The notes: generated by a model from the letters alone, not told the origin. A stretch of 64,000 nucleotides of DNA from Methanomicrobiaceae archaeon (GCA_016937345.1 JAFGWE010000024.1:56113-120112), one strand, 5' to 3'; positions 36,022 through 44,748 are shown, counted from the first letter of the stretch. Program-made: numbers and translations.

Positions 36022-36489
36022 ATGAGAATATCTGAAAGATTTGACTCTGCTCTTCTTGTTCTTGGCTGTCCTGAGGTGCCTGTTCAGACTACAGCAGTAT
36101 TATATATAGCAGCAAGGCTTAAAAGGGAGGGAATAAAGGTATTAATTGCGGGAACCCCCTCAGCGAGGATGCTTTTAAAATATGCTGATTTAGACAGACA
36201 TTATATTGATGAAGTCATGGATTTGGACATGACTATTGATGGAATTGTTGAAAGTGGAGATAATTACCCTTTATGTTTTGTTTTTATTCATAATGATGCA
36301 GGTATATCCTATGCAGCTACTATGAATTCCATAATGCAGTCAAAGGTACATCCTGTAATATTTGGAAGCAGTGCAGAGGAGCTGTCCACTCAGATTAATT
36401 TTGACTGTGAAAAGGTAGTAGCAGTTGCAGCACATAATCCAAAACCACTGATTAAAGTAATAGACGAGGTGATAAAATGGGATGTTTAG
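36022..36489 (+). CDS. DUF1890 protein (methanogen-conserved)
   Basis: This 155-residue protein fits DUF1890, which is restricted to methanogens and always near DUF1894. LLVLGCPEVPVQTTAVLYIA at the N-terminus and GTPSARMLLKYADLDRHY are characteristic. A TATA box TATATAT at about 35993 is centred about 26 bases before the ATG, so its transcript may be almost leaderless. A role in methanogenesis is suggested only by its distribution. The next gene starts 13 bases before this one ends. Confidence 0.88.
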   Translation: MRISERFDSALLVLGCPEVPVQTTAVLYIAARLKREGIKVLIAGTPSARMLLKYADLDRHYIDEVMDLDMTIDGIVESGDNYPLCFVFIHNDAGISYAATMNSIMQSKVHPVIFGSSAEELSTQINFDCEKVVAVAAHNPKPLIKVIDEVIKWDV

Positions 36490-36752
36490 ATAAACTGCCT
36501 TATGAGGTAATTTTAAGAAACTCAAGCTTTTCCGAGTGCAGAGATTATCTGAAGAAGAATTTCAGCGAGATATATACAGTCTCTCCCGGATACAAGATTT
36601 TTGATGTACACATAATAGGCGTTCCTCCTGTGACTATTGCTTTAGATGGCAATATGGTAATATTTCCCTTTACAAAACCCTGTCATGGAACTTTTCTTGT
36701 TAAAGTTGAAAGTAAGGAAGAGGCATTTCGGCTTAGAAAAACATCAAAATAA
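36477..36752 (+). CDS. DUF1894 protein (methanogen-conserved)
   Basis: This 91-residue protein fits DUF1894 and is the usual partner of DUF1890. CLDKLPYEVILRNSSFSECR and DVHIIGVPPVTIALDG are recognisable. No cofactor motif is visible. The start is ATG at 36477, inside the end of the DUF1890 gene with SD GAGGTGAT, so translation is coupled. The function is unknown, though distribution ties it to methanogen metabolism. Confidence 0.88.
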   Translation: MGCLDKLPYEVILRNSSFSECRDYLKKNFSEIYTVSPGYKIFDVHIIGVPPVTIALDGNMVIFPFTKPCHGTFLVKVESKEEAFRLRKTSK

Positions 36753-36754
36753 AG

Positions 36755-37315
36755 ATGAATCTTATTTCTGTTTTTGCCATTGCAGTAGGACTTTCGATGG
36801 ATTCTTTTGCTGTTTCTGTTTCTGCAGGAACTACTGCCTTAAGCAATAAATTAAAGACTGCTCTGATTCTGGGTGCTATTTTTGGTTTTTTCCAGGGATT
36901 TATGCCTGTTTTGGGCTGGATTGCAGGAATAAATTTTGTACAATTTATTTCTCAATATGCCCACTGGGTTGCTTTTCTTTTCCTTGCATTTATAGGAGTC
37001 AGAATGATTCAGGAGGGGTTTTCTGATAAAAAAGATGAGAGGAGGCTAATAGACATTAATAATCCATATGTACTTTTGATTCTTGGTGTTGCAACGAGTA
37101 TCGATGCACTTGCAGTTGGTCTTTCTTTCGCATTTTTAAATGAAACAGTAATTGCTCCTGCAATTATTATTGGGATAACAACCTTTGTCATTTCGTTTGC
37201 CGGAGTTTATCTTGGTGATAAACTGGGAAGTGCATCCGGAAGTTATGCTGAAATTATGGGTGGAATTATATTGATATTAATTGGTGTAAAAATTGTTGTT
37301 GAAAATTTTTTATAA
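36755..37315 (+). CDS. mntP: MntP-like manganese efflux pump
   Basis: This 186-residue protein has six transmembrane helices in two similar halves. Family motifs carry an Asp in each half: VGLSMDSFAVSVSAG near the N-terminus and GVATSIDALAVGLSFAFL in the middle. MntP (DUF204) exports Mn2+ from the cell. The start is ATG at 36755, two bases after the DUF1894 stop, so it may be read from the same mRNA. A T8 tract follows it and overlaps the end of the convergent cbiQ. Confidence 0.9.
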   Translation: MNLISVFAIAVGLSMDSFAVSVSAGTTALSNKLKTALILGAIFGFFQGFMPVLGWIAGINFVQFISQYAHWVAFLFLAFIGVRMIQEGFSDKKDERRLIDINNPYVLLILGVATSIDALAVGLSFAFLNETVIAPAIIIGITTFVISFAGVYLGDKLGSASGSYAEIMGGIILILIGVKIVVENFL

Positions 37316-37367
37316 ACTGTAATTGCAGTTTTTCATCAAAAAGTGCCTGAAATATTTGTATGATGAA

Positions 37368-37375
37368 TTTTTTTT
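37368..37375 (+). terminator. T8 terminator after mntP
   Basis: Eight T residues occur about 53 bases after the mntP stop and overlap the last bases of the convergent cbiQ gene. Confidence 0.45.
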
Positions 37376-38189
37376 ATAAATAAAAGTATGAAATTACAGG
37401 AATCAGAATAATAAATACCAATGAGATAGCTAAAAAAGAAAACTCCCCTCTTTTGAGTCTTTGTCTGCTTACATGAAGAAAAGAATCCTTGCTGTAACCC
37501 CGGCATAACATGCTTGTGTATGTTCTTTCACCCTGTTCATATGATCTTAAAAATAGGGTCCCAATAGCATATCCGAGGGTTTTTAAGCGGTAATTATATG
37601 GAAGTCGTCTGTCAAATGCATTAAAACACCTTGTTTCAAAGACATTGATTACTTTTTCAAATATTTCGGCGAAGACAAAAAGGTACCTTATCATAAGACC
37701 AATTATTAATGCAAATTCTGAAGGAAGTCCCAGTCTTCTTGCACCTGTTAGCATGTCCTGCATTGTTGTTGTGGATGATAAAAGAATAATAAATGATATG
37801 CAAATTATGAATTTGACCAGCAGTATTGATGCAAATTCAACTGATTCAGCATATATATGAATATTTAATGGAAGATCCACAATTGGTGTAAATGTATCAT
37901 AATGTCTGTTTTCAAAAAATATCTGGAATAATATAATAAATATTCCAAAAGGGAGTATAAGAAAAACCCGCTTTAGATATCCAATAAAGGATATTTTTGA
38001 AATTGACCACAAGACCGCAAAGAATCCAAAAAATATTGCTCCCGGAATAATCACATCAACACTATAGGGGTATGCTACCATTGCAATTATTACCGAAAAT
38101 GCAATTATGATCTTCACCCGTGCATCGATTTTATGCACAGGGCTGTTCCCCATAGCCTGTCGTTCGATTGTATAAATTTCTTCAATCAT
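37374..38189 (-). CDS. cbiQ: Energy-coupling factor transmembrane protein CbiQ (Co/Ni)
   Basis: This 271-residue integral membrane protein has about five helices plus a cytoplasmic coupling region. The MIEEIYTIERQAMGNSPVHKIDARVKI start and the ECF T-component signature ending YEQGERTYTSMLCRGY are typical. Together with the ATPase CbiO and the substrate-capture parts CbiM/CbiN it imports Co2+ or Ni2+, needed for corrinoids and coenzyme F430. The start is ATG at 38189, one base after the cbiO stop. Confidence 0.92.
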   Translation of the reverse strand: MIEEIYTIERQAMGNSPVHKIDARVKIIIAFSVIIAMVAYPYSVDVIIPGAIFFGFFAVLWSISKISFIGYLKRVFLILPFGIFIILFQIFFENRHYDTFTPIVDLPLNIHIYAESVEFASILLVKFIICISFIILLSSTTTMQDMLTGARRLGLPSEFALIIGLMIRYLFVFAEIFEKVINVFETRCFNAFDRRLPYNYRLKTLGYAIGTLFLRSYEQGERTYTSMLCRGYSKDSFLHVSRQRLKRGEFSFLAISLVFIILIPVISYFYL

Positions 38190-38190
38190 T

Positions 38191-39018
38191 CTATCTTCCG
38201 AAAGCTTTCAGAAAGGCTTTTTCAGAATCTTCATAATTATATGCCATATCAATATCAATTCCCTTTTCCTGAAGAGTTTTGATAAGTTTAGGAAGAACAG
38301 GGACATCAAGACGCAGGCCTGAGAGAAGATCCTGCTGCATGAATATCTCATCAACTGTTCCTTTTGCAACAATCTGCCCTCTGTCCATGACGTAGATGTA
38401 ATCGGCAATCTCTGAGACAAGATCCACATGATGTGTGGAGAATATTACGGTCATTCCATATTCTTCTGGAAGACGGTTTACAAATGAGGTGAGGTCTGTC
38501 ACCCCCCTTGGGTCCAGCCCTGCTGTCGGCTCGTCAAGAACAAGCACCTGTGGCTCCATTGCTAAAACACCTGCAATGGCAACCCTTTTTTTCTCGCCGC
38601 CGCTAAGGTGGTGCGGTGGTCTGTCCCTTAATTCTTCGATGTCAAGAAGTCTAAGTGCCTCATTAACCCTGTGCTCAATTGTCTGTTCATCAAGTCCGAG
38701 ATTCGTCGGTCCGAATGCAACATCCTGTTCTACTGTAGGTGAAAATACCTGATCATCAGAGTTTTGAAAGACTATTCCAACCAATTTTCGAATTTCTTTG
38801 ATATTTGATTTTTTAATGGGCTCTCCGCGGATTAAAATTTCTCCGGAAGTGGGTTTTAGAATGCCGTTAAAATGTTTGAAAAGAGTACTTTTTCCTGCTC
38901 CGTTTGCACCGATTATCGCTATACGCTGTTTTCTGCCTGCAATAAAATTTACGCCTTTAAGTGCATCTATCGTTTTATTGTAGGTATGTGTTAATTCCCG
39001 CGTCTCAATCAGGTGCAT
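38191..39018 (-). CDS. cbiO: Energy-coupling factor ATPase CbiO (Co/Ni)
   Basis: This 275-residue ABC ATPase has Walker A GANGAGKST (about 37-45), Q-loop GIVFQNSDDQVF, signature LSGGEKKRVAIAG and Walker B LVLDEPTAGLDPRG. These fit the ECF-type CbiO that powers Co2+/Ni2+ uptake. The start is ATG at 39018, 20 bases after the CbiN-type gene. Residues after about 215 form the usual ECF C-terminal extension. Confidence 0.93.
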   Translation of the reverse strand: MHLIETRELTHTYNKTIDALKGVNFIAGRKQRIAIIGANGAGKSTLFKHFNGILKPTSGEILIRGEPIKKSNIKEIRKLVGIVFQNSDDQVFSPTVEQDVAFGPTNLGLDEQTIEHRVNEALRLLDIEELRDRPPHHLSGGEKKRVAIAGVLAMEPQVLVLDEPTAGLDPRGVTDLTSFVNRLPEEYGMTVIFSTHHVDLVSEIADYIYVMDRGQIVAKGTVDEIFMQQDLLSGLRLDVPVLPKLIKTLQEKGIDIDMAYNYEDSEKAFLKAFGR

Positions 39019-39038
39019 AATATAAAAAAATAGGGTCT

Positions 39039-39377
39039 TTAAGATTTTGAGGCTTTTGATGTGATTGCCCAGGTTACACCCAGAATGAGTGCAAATGTTA
39101 TAAGAACACCTATAATGAGTGCTATTATGTCACCTATCTTTCCTGCACCTTCCATTGAATAGTCAGGAAGTGGGGCATCATATTCAAATGTTCCTAATCC
39201 TATAGCCTCTGCATCACCGTCTTCTGGTGATGCACCTGTAAGTGTTTTTTCACCCTGTACTACAAATGCTGTGCTTTCAAGTCCATCAGGGTCTCCTGAA
39301 GCCAGAAATACTGCAACTACTCCAATAAGTATTGCAATTATGATTCCTGCTATCATGAATGTTTTATTGTCTATCAT
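39039..39377 (-). CDS. cbiN: CbiN/PDGLE-type auxiliary membrane protein
   Basis: This 112-residue protein has two transmembrane helices around an extracytoplasmic loop containing the signature SGDPDGLESTAF. This PDGLE domain replaces classical CbiN in many archaeal cobalt/nickel ECF transporters and supports metal insertion into CbiM. The ATG at 39377 overlaps the cbiM stop by 4 bases (ATGA). It is the second gene of the cbiMNQO operon. Confidence 0.9.
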   Translation of the reverse strand: MIDNKTFMIAGIIIAILIGVVAVFLASGDPDGLESTAFVVQGEKTLTGASPEDGDAEAIGLGTFEYDAPLPDYSMEGAGKIGDIIALIIGVLITFALILGVTWAITSKASKS

Positions 39378-40015
39378 GCTGCAGCGCCTCCGGCTTCCAG
39401 ACTCATAAGATCAGGCCTTGTTGTATGTATGAGATATATTGCACCAGCTGTTATTATTCCTTCAATTATTCCAATTAATGCGTGATATGTTCCCATTGCT
39501 ACAATTCCCGGAACAAGTGGGAATGTGCCGGCAATAAACATTTCAACTGCGCATGCAAGTGCTGGAATTAAGCATGCTAACCATGCAGCGATTCCTGCGG
39601 ATACATAACAGTTTCCAATGGCTTTCTTAATGCCTTTAAAGGAGTAATACCCTACAAATCCACCAATGACCCCCATATTTATGACATTGGCACCCATTGT
39701 TGTAATTCCTCCGTCACCGAATATGACCCCCTGAATTATCAGTACGATTGTGAGTATGAATACTGCAGCATATGGAGAACCAAGAACTATTGCTGCCAGT
39801 GCACCGCCTACAAGATGTCCGGAAGTGCCCATTCCGACAGGCAGATTGAATGCCTGTATAGCAAAAATTCCTGCCGCAAGGACGGCGATAAGTGGCATTT
39901 TTTCTTCATTCAGTTCATTTCTTGCCCATTTTAAGGCAAGAGCGATAAAGATTATCGCAATTAACCAGTAAACCGCTGCCTGTGGCAGTGGAATAAATGC
40001 ATCAGGTATATGCAT
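39374..40015 (-). CDS. cbiM: Cobalt/nickel ECF substrate-capture protein CbiM
   Basis: This 213-residue membrane protein has the metal-binding N-terminus MHIPDAF, where the free amino group and His2 chelate the metal. It has about seven helices and the FNLPVGMGTSGHLVGGALA motif with further His ligand. Cobalt and nickel specificity (CbiM or NikM) cannot be separated from sequence. Both metals are central to this methanogen. It is the first gene of the operon, start ATG at 40015, with a palindromic candidate operator just upstream. Confidence 0.92.
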   Translation of the reverse strand: MHIPDAFIPLPQAAVYWLIAIIFIALALKWARNELNEEKMPLIAVLAAGIFAIQAFNLPVGMGTSGHLVGGALAAIVLGSPYAAVFILTIVLIIQGVIFGDGGITTMGANVINMGVIGGFVGYYSFKGIKKAIGNCYVSAGIAAWLACLIPALACAVEMFIAGTFPLVPGIVAMGTYHALIGIIEGIITAGAIYLIHTTRPDLMSLEAGGAAA

Positions 40016-40031
40016 AACAAATCAACAAAGC

Positions 40032-40045
40032 TGTATTATGATACA
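40032..40045 (-). promoter_or_regulatory. Palindromic candidate operator before cbiM
   Basis: The 14-base sequence TGTATTATGATACA is a perfect TGTAT/ATACA inverted repeat around a 4-base spacer. It sits 17 bases before the cbiM start, just downstream of a TTATATCC TATA-like element at about 40048-40056 on the minus strand. That position, between TATA box and start, suits a repressor. Metal regulators such as NikR or DtxR are candidates, but none is encoded here. Confidence 0.5.
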
Positions 40046-40203
40046 TTTGGATATAAGTGTTACTAATTGTGATTTAATTAAAAATCATAATGGTATTATT
40101 CAGAGGATTTTAAAAAATTTATTAATAATTATTTCTTTTTTACAATCAGTGATATCATTATCTGGAATATGTTTTTTGAATATTAATTACTAATAATTTC
40201 ACA

Positions 40204-41067
40204 ATGGCAGAGTTTGATGTGATTGAGCTGGATTCAAATCAGCCATTTGATCTTGATAAGACATTATCCTGTGGTCAGGCGCCCCGGTGGTATATTCGAG
40301 ATGAATGGTGGTATGGAATTGTTCGTGATTCTGTATTTAAGATAAAACAGGAAGGCAATAGACTTCTCTCTAAAGGGGCTGATCCTGAATTCATTTCAGA
40401 TTATTTCTGTCTTGATTTTGATATTAATCCGGTTTACGACAGACTCAGTGGTGATATTTATGGAAAAAAAGCAGTAGATATGAATTATGGATTGCGAATT
40501 TTAAATCAGGATGCATGGGAATGCATGATATTTCAGATGACTGTTAATAAGATACGGACAAAAACATCCAGTGATCGTATCACCAGGATATCATCAAAAC
40601 TTGGGAAAAAAATTGATTTTGATGGAAAGGAATTCTATGTCTTCCCAAGACCGAAGGATATTGAAGAAGCAGGTCTTGCTGCATTAAAATCCTGTAATAT
40701 TAGTTATTTTGCAGACAATATCATGCTGGCTGCTAAAAAAATCAATGAGAATCCTTTATGGGAGAATGAAATATCTTCAGCAGTTTATGAAAATGCCATC
40801 TCTATTCTGTCAGACTTTAAAGGAATAAAGCACAGGGTTGCTGAATGGATTCTTCTGTTTGCATTCAAACGATATGAGGCATTTCCGGTTGATGCACATA
40901 TAAGAAGGATATTTGCAGAGAATTATCTTGAGGGCAGTTATTCAGGGACTATAAAAAATGAAAAAATCGATGAAGCAATAAGAGATATTGCAAGACAGAA
41001 TTTTGGTGAATATAGGGGTTATGCTCTTGAATATTTGTTTAATTCAAGAGAAGAAATGGAAGTATAA
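40204..41067 (+). CDS. ogg: OGG1-like DNA glycosylase with substituted catalytic lysine
   Basis: This 287-residue protein has the OGG1 N-terminal fold (FDLDKTLSCGQAPRWYIRDE), then the HhH-GPD module (FKGIKHRVAEWILLFAFKRYEAFPVDAHIRRI). Ungapped alignment puts R211 where OGG1 has its Schiff-base lysine (GVGTKVADC in human OGG1). D230 of FPVDAH stays in place at the normal 19-residue distance. The OGG1 NNNI segment is also changed (MTVNKIRT). Either the enzyme is monofunctional (Asp only, AlkA-like) or a nearby lysine (K209) has taken over. It probably removes 8-oxoguanine or an alkylated base. The start is ATG at 40204. Confidence 0.85.
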   Translation: MAEFDVIELDSNQPFDLDKTLSCGQAPRWYIRDEWWYGIVRDSVFKIKQEGNRLLSKGADPEFISDYFCLDFDINPVYDRLSGDIYGKKAVDMNYGLRILNQDAWECMIFQMTVNKIRTKTSSDRITRISSKLGKKIDFDGKEFYVFPRPKDIEEAGLAALKSCNISYFADNIMLAAKKINENPLWENEISSAVYENAISILSDFKGIKHRVAEWILLFAFKRYEAFPVDAHIRRIFAENYLEGSYSGTIKNEKIDEAIRDIARQNFGEYRGYALEYLFNSREEMEV

Positions 41068-41097
41068 TATTCTGCAATATTTGTTGTATAACTTTCT

Positions 41098-42447
41098 TCA
41101 AATTTGTCTTTTAATTTCATCTCTGAATGATTCTGCAAGTTCTTTATTTTTTGCCTCAACAAAAAGTCTCATAAAAGGTTCTGTCCCGGAGGGTCTGAGA
41201 AGAGCCCATTTATCTTCTCTGTTTATTCTTATCCCGTCAGTCAGATCAAGATTTTCATCTGTTAATTTTGTACGGATATTTGAGATTATTTGAGCAGGAT
41301 TTTCTGCATATATTTTATCTCTGAGCATGTATCGTTCAGGAAGTTCTTTACGAAGTTCAGAAAGCTTTTTTCCTTCTTCTGATATTAGTGCGAGCATTGC
41401 TGCGGCTGACATTCCTCCATCACGGCAGTACTGATGTTTTGGGAATATCAGACCTCCGTTTCCTTCACCACCAAAAAGAACATTTTCTCCTTTTGCTTCA
41501 AGTTCAAGCATTTTTCGGGCGACGTATATACTTCCTACCTTTGTATAAACTACTCTGCAGTTTGTCTGGCAGGCAATTTCTTCAACAATATTTGAAGTAC
41601 TGACAGGGGTTACTACAACTCCTTCTTTTGTGTTTTTGCAAAGATATCTCTGCATCAGTGCAAATTCTTCATTTTCCTCCAGATAATTACCAGTATCATC
41701 AATAAAGACAGCCCTGTCTGCATCCCCATCATGTGCAACACCGAATTCTGCATTTGTTGAGACTACAAGTTCAGCTAATCCTTTGAGTCCTTCAAGAGAT
41801 GGTTCTGGTAGTCTTCCGGGGAAAGTTCCGTCACAAATGCCGTTTATGGTATGAACTCTGCACCCAAGCTTTGAGAGTATTTTAGCCGTAGTAAGGCATG
41901 CAGGTCCGCTTCCCGGATCAACTGCAATTGTCATCTCTTTTGAAACAGGCGTGAATTTTGAGATTATACCATCGGTGTATTCATTTATCATTTCATATGC
42001 GAAAATTTCTGATCCAACATTTTCCCAGTCCTTTATTTCAAATGATTTCGAAAAAAGTATATTTTCAAGTTTTATAGTCTCTTCATCGTCCATTTCGGTG
42101 CCGTCTGCATCAATTATTTTCACTCCGTTATATTCTGGGGGATTATGTGATGCTGTTATCATTGCACCTGCATCATAGTGATTTTTGACAATATACTGAA
42201 GTGCCGGTGTAGGTAAAATACCTACATCGACAACATTGCATCCTGAAGAGAGAAGACCTGATTTTAATGCACTGATAAGTGCGGGGCCGGATGTTCGTGT
42301 GTCCATTCCTACTGCAATAGTTCCTTTGCGCATAGCTCCCAAAGAGAGTCCTATTTTCATTACAAGTTCGGGGGTCATTGATTCACCAATAACTCCGCGA
42401 ACACCATTGGTTCCGAAAAGCTGTTTTTTTAAATTGTTAACTGACAT
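41098..42447 (-). CDS. glmM: Phosphoglucosamine mutase (GlmM-type phosphohexomutase)
   Basis: From ATG 42447 the protein has 449 residues; the in-frame TTG at 42477 is less plausible. The N-terminus FGTNGVRGVIGESMTPELV, the phosphoserine loop MITASHNPPEYNGV with S100, the metal loop AHDGDADRAVF and the C-terminal RPSGTEPFMRLFVEA are all intact. Such enzymes interconvert glucosamine 6- and 1-phosphates for UDP-GlcNAc, used in archaeal glycoproteins and glycolipids. A phosphomannomutase activity is possible in addition. It converges with the glycosylase gene. Confidence 0.9.
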   Translation of the reverse strand: MSVNNLKKQLFGTNGVRGVIGESMTPELVMKIGLSLGAMRKGTIAVGMDTRTSGPALISALKSGLLSSGCNVVDVGILPTPALQYIVKNHYDAGAMITASHNPPEYNGVKIIDADGTEMDDEETIKLENILFSKSFEIKDWENVGSEIFAYEMINEYTDGIISKFTPVSKEMTIAVDPGSGPACLTTAKILSKLGCRVHTINGICDGTFPGRLPEPSLEGLKGLAELVVSTNAEFGVAHDGDADRAVFIDDTGNYLEENEEFALMQRYLCKNTKEGVVVTPVSTSNIVEEIACQTNCRVVYTKVGSIYVARKMLELEAKGENVLFGGEGNGGLIFPKHQYCRDGGMSAAAMLALISEEGKKLSELRKELPERYMLRDKIYAENPAQIISNIRTKLTDENLDLTDGIRINREDKWALLRPSGTEPFMRLFVEAKNKELAESFRDEIKRQI

Positions 42448-42697
42448 TGGTATACCATTCTCTTTTATGTGAATCAATTTAGGGTTTAATTGAAGATATT
42501 TTGTTTGTTCCTGTCTTTTCTGATTGGAGGTTTAGGTTATGTATTATTTATGTTCAGTTTCTTATGTATAGCATTAGATGCTTTTTTATGTCTCTAAAAG
42601 CCGGTGAAAAATCCTGAAAATATATATTGAAATCACTTAAAAAAATAAATAATCTGATATATTAAAAAGATTTTTTTTGATTATCAGATATAAATGC

Positions 42698-43477
42698 TTA
42701 TTCGGCGAGCTCTTTTCCAATATCGTGTAGTTCTGACTTGAGTCTGTCTATTGCCTTCATCATAGCAGAAAATGCTTCCTGTCTGTGTGTGGATATGATT
42801 ACAAGATATGTGACATCATCACCTGCATATAATCTGCCTTTATTATGATGAAATTTCACACCAAGAATACCTCTGGTATTTTTGACTTCATCCTCTATAT
42901 CTCTGATAATCTGATCAACTTTTTTATAATTATCAAAGTCCATATATTCAGTTTTTTCTTCCTTTGTATATTCACGTACAATACCATTGAATGACAGTAC
43001 AGCACCTGCATGAGTCATGTTAGTCTTGTTTTTTAATTCTTTTATTATTCCCTGCATTGTAAAATAATCATCAAATTTATGCAGAGATTCTATCACTTCA
43101 TCGACAGTTGGATCATGCATGATGCAATTTTTAATTTTTAGATCTCCTTTTACAATTTTTTTAAATCCCTCATCTTTAAATCCTTCAATAATTGCATATT
43201 CCATTCCGGAATCTGAGAAAAGATCAAGTACTGCTGAAAATTCATTGTTATGTATAGCAACCATTGCTTTATCTGAATCAACTCCTGCAACGTAGTATGC
43301 TCCGTGTTCATAATGTGTAGTTGTATCTTTTCCTGATTCCATCTCATAGTTGTGGTGTCCGAGATGTTTTATAACTCCAATTTTTTCAGGAAACATGGGG
43401 GTCATTCTGTCTAAAAGCTGATGTATAAAAGTTGTTTTACCGGAATTTGAGTGGCCTACTATATGGATGATTTTCAT
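42698..43477 (-). CDS. mobB-moaE: MobB-MoaE fusion protein (molybdopterin biosynthesis)
   Basis: This 259-residue protein joins two domains. Residues 1 to about 130 are MobB: Walker A GHSNSGKTT (8-16), VIKHLGHHNYEMESGKDTTTHYEHGA and IIEGFKDEGFKK. Residues from about 150 onward are MoaE-like: AGAVLSFNGIVREYTKE, RGILGVKFHHNKGRLYAGDD, and STHRQEAFSAMMKAIDRLK. The lysine in DRLK matches a catalytic lysine of MoaE. It should help make molybdopterin and attach GMP for tungsten/molybdenum enzymes such as formylmethanofuran dehydrogenase. The ATG at 43477 comes one base after the DUF5806 gene stop. Confidence 0.9.
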   Translation of the reverse strand: MKIIHIVGHSNSGKTTFIHQLLDRMTPMFPEKIGVIKHLGHHNYEMESGKDTTTHYEHGAYYVAGVDSDKAMVAIHNNEFSAVLDLFSDSGMEYAIIEGFKDEGFKKIVKGDLKIKNCIMHDPTVDEVIESLHKFDDYFTMQGIIKELKNKTNMTHAGAVLSFNGIVREYTKEEKTEYMDFDNYKKVDQIIRDIEDEVKNTRGILGVKFHHNKGRLYAGDDVTYLVIISTHRQEAFSAMMKAIDRLKSELHDIGKELAE

Positions 43478-43478
43478 T

Positions 43479-44207
43479 TTAAAGATCTCCTTCTTTTTCT
43501 TTTTTGTTATTGCAATCAGAATCGGCTTCTGATGTAACTGTGTGTTTTGGCTGTCTTATCATAGATGCTGCTTCTGCAACACTTCTCATTACATCTGAAA
43601 TTCTGTCCTCAACTTCAATTTCATCATCGATATCCACAGAAGTTCCTTCAATTTCAAGAAGAAATCTTGCGACCTCACTGGATTCAAATAATATGTCATC
43701 GAGTTCATCTGCAGTAAAAAAACCACATAACGCTCCGTAAAAAAAAGTTGCTCCTGATTTTTTTACTTTTTTCTTAAAGGAGCTTCGGGCCTGGTTAACT
43801 GCCTGCGGGGTATATGTATCGGTCATAAATGGAACAAGTTCAGGAAGATTTTCGCCGATAAATGTCATTTCAGAACCTCCGCTTGTTGTAAAATCAGCAC
43901 AGAGGCGTGCGATTGCCCATTCCCTTGCAGTGATATAAGTGTGTTTTCTCAGAAAACTGTTAATTCGTTTGTACGCAGCTCCGTCGACTTTTTTGAATTT
44001 TTTATATTTGTTTATTCTTTCTTTTTCTTCCTCACTTAAATGGCGTGGAACTAGGGGGAGGATGAAGGTTTGGGAAGTGCATTTTTCTGATGCTTCTGTT
44101 TCCTCTTTTTGTGCAGGATCTTGATGTTCAGCTTTGTTATTATCGGAATTTTCTTCGATCTCTACCCTCTGGCTTATTTCGTCTGGCTCTTTATTCGTTT
44201 CATTCAT
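43479..44207 (-). CDS. DUF5806 family protein
   Basis: This 242-residue protein has an acidic N-terminal tail (about 65 residues) and a conserved helical core with KVDGAAYKRINSFLRKHTYITAREWAIARLCADF, MTFIGENLPELVPFM and NQARSSFKKKVKKSGATFFYG. These fit DUF5806, an archaeal family of unknown function. A further acidic segment (EIEVEDRISDVM) is at the end. The start is ATG at 44207. It precedes the MobB-MoaE gene with a one-base gap, a link that suggests shared expression but not necessarily function. Confidence 0.8.
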   Translation of the reverse strand: MNETNKEPDEISQRVEIEENSDNNKAEHQDPAQKEETEASEKCTSQTFILPLVPRHLSEEEKERINKYKKFKKVDGAAYKRINSFLRKHTYITAREWAIARLCADFTTSGGSEMTFIGENLPELVPFMTDTYTPQAVNQARSSFKKKVKKSGATFFYGALCGFFTADELDDILFESSEVARFLLEIEGTSVDIDDEIEVEDRISDVMRSVAEAASMIRQPKHTVTSEADSDCNNKKEKEGDL

Positions 44208-44748
44208 TTTATTATAAATTCCTCCGCAACCCCTTAATTGTAAAATTTTGTTCTGATTTCATTTATTTCTAGCCATTATTGAAAATGTATCATAAATTAT
44301 TTTTCTGATTTTTAAAAATTGATATCATTACTGTTTGTTTCAAACACCCTCTTATATATAGCAGCATATGGTTTATCAATATAATGGACATATATTTTTA
44401 GGGCTTTTTTTTTATGTTTTTAATAAATAGAAATTCATCTCTTTATTCTTTTTTTTTAATTTTAAGAACAAATGAAGCTTAAATCTCATTTTTAATTTAT
44501 ATGACTTTGAATCTAGCTGGCATATCTCTGAGTTAAATTGACTCTTATAATTAAATTATTTAAAAAAATAAGCTGTATTTGTTCTCCAAATATCTGAATC
44601 ACTTGTAATTTGATTAATATCAGAAATATTCGGATGGGAGGTAATTTTGGACGTTAGTATTTTTCAAAGTTTATTTCATTATATTATAGTAGAATATTAA
44701 ACTTAAATTAAAATTTTAGGTGATTTGTTGAGTCATCTGATTATAAGA
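44208..44748. other. 541-base AT-rich intergenic region without an evident gene
   Basis: The stretch between the DUF5806 gene and xerA is very AT-rich with many T-runs. I find no tRNA, rRNA or conserved ORF. A CTTATATATAGC element at about 44351-44362 could be a promoter. GGGAGGT at 44636-44642 is followed 4 bases later by TTG, opening an 18-codon frame (44647-44700, MDVSIFQSLFHYIIVEY). It has an excellent SD but no conserved content, so it may be a gene remnant. Confidence 0.4.

Noticed and set aside
44208..44748. tRNA or structured RNA gene in the AT-rich gap
   Set aside because: No GC-rich stem set, CCA end or T-loop consensus was found.
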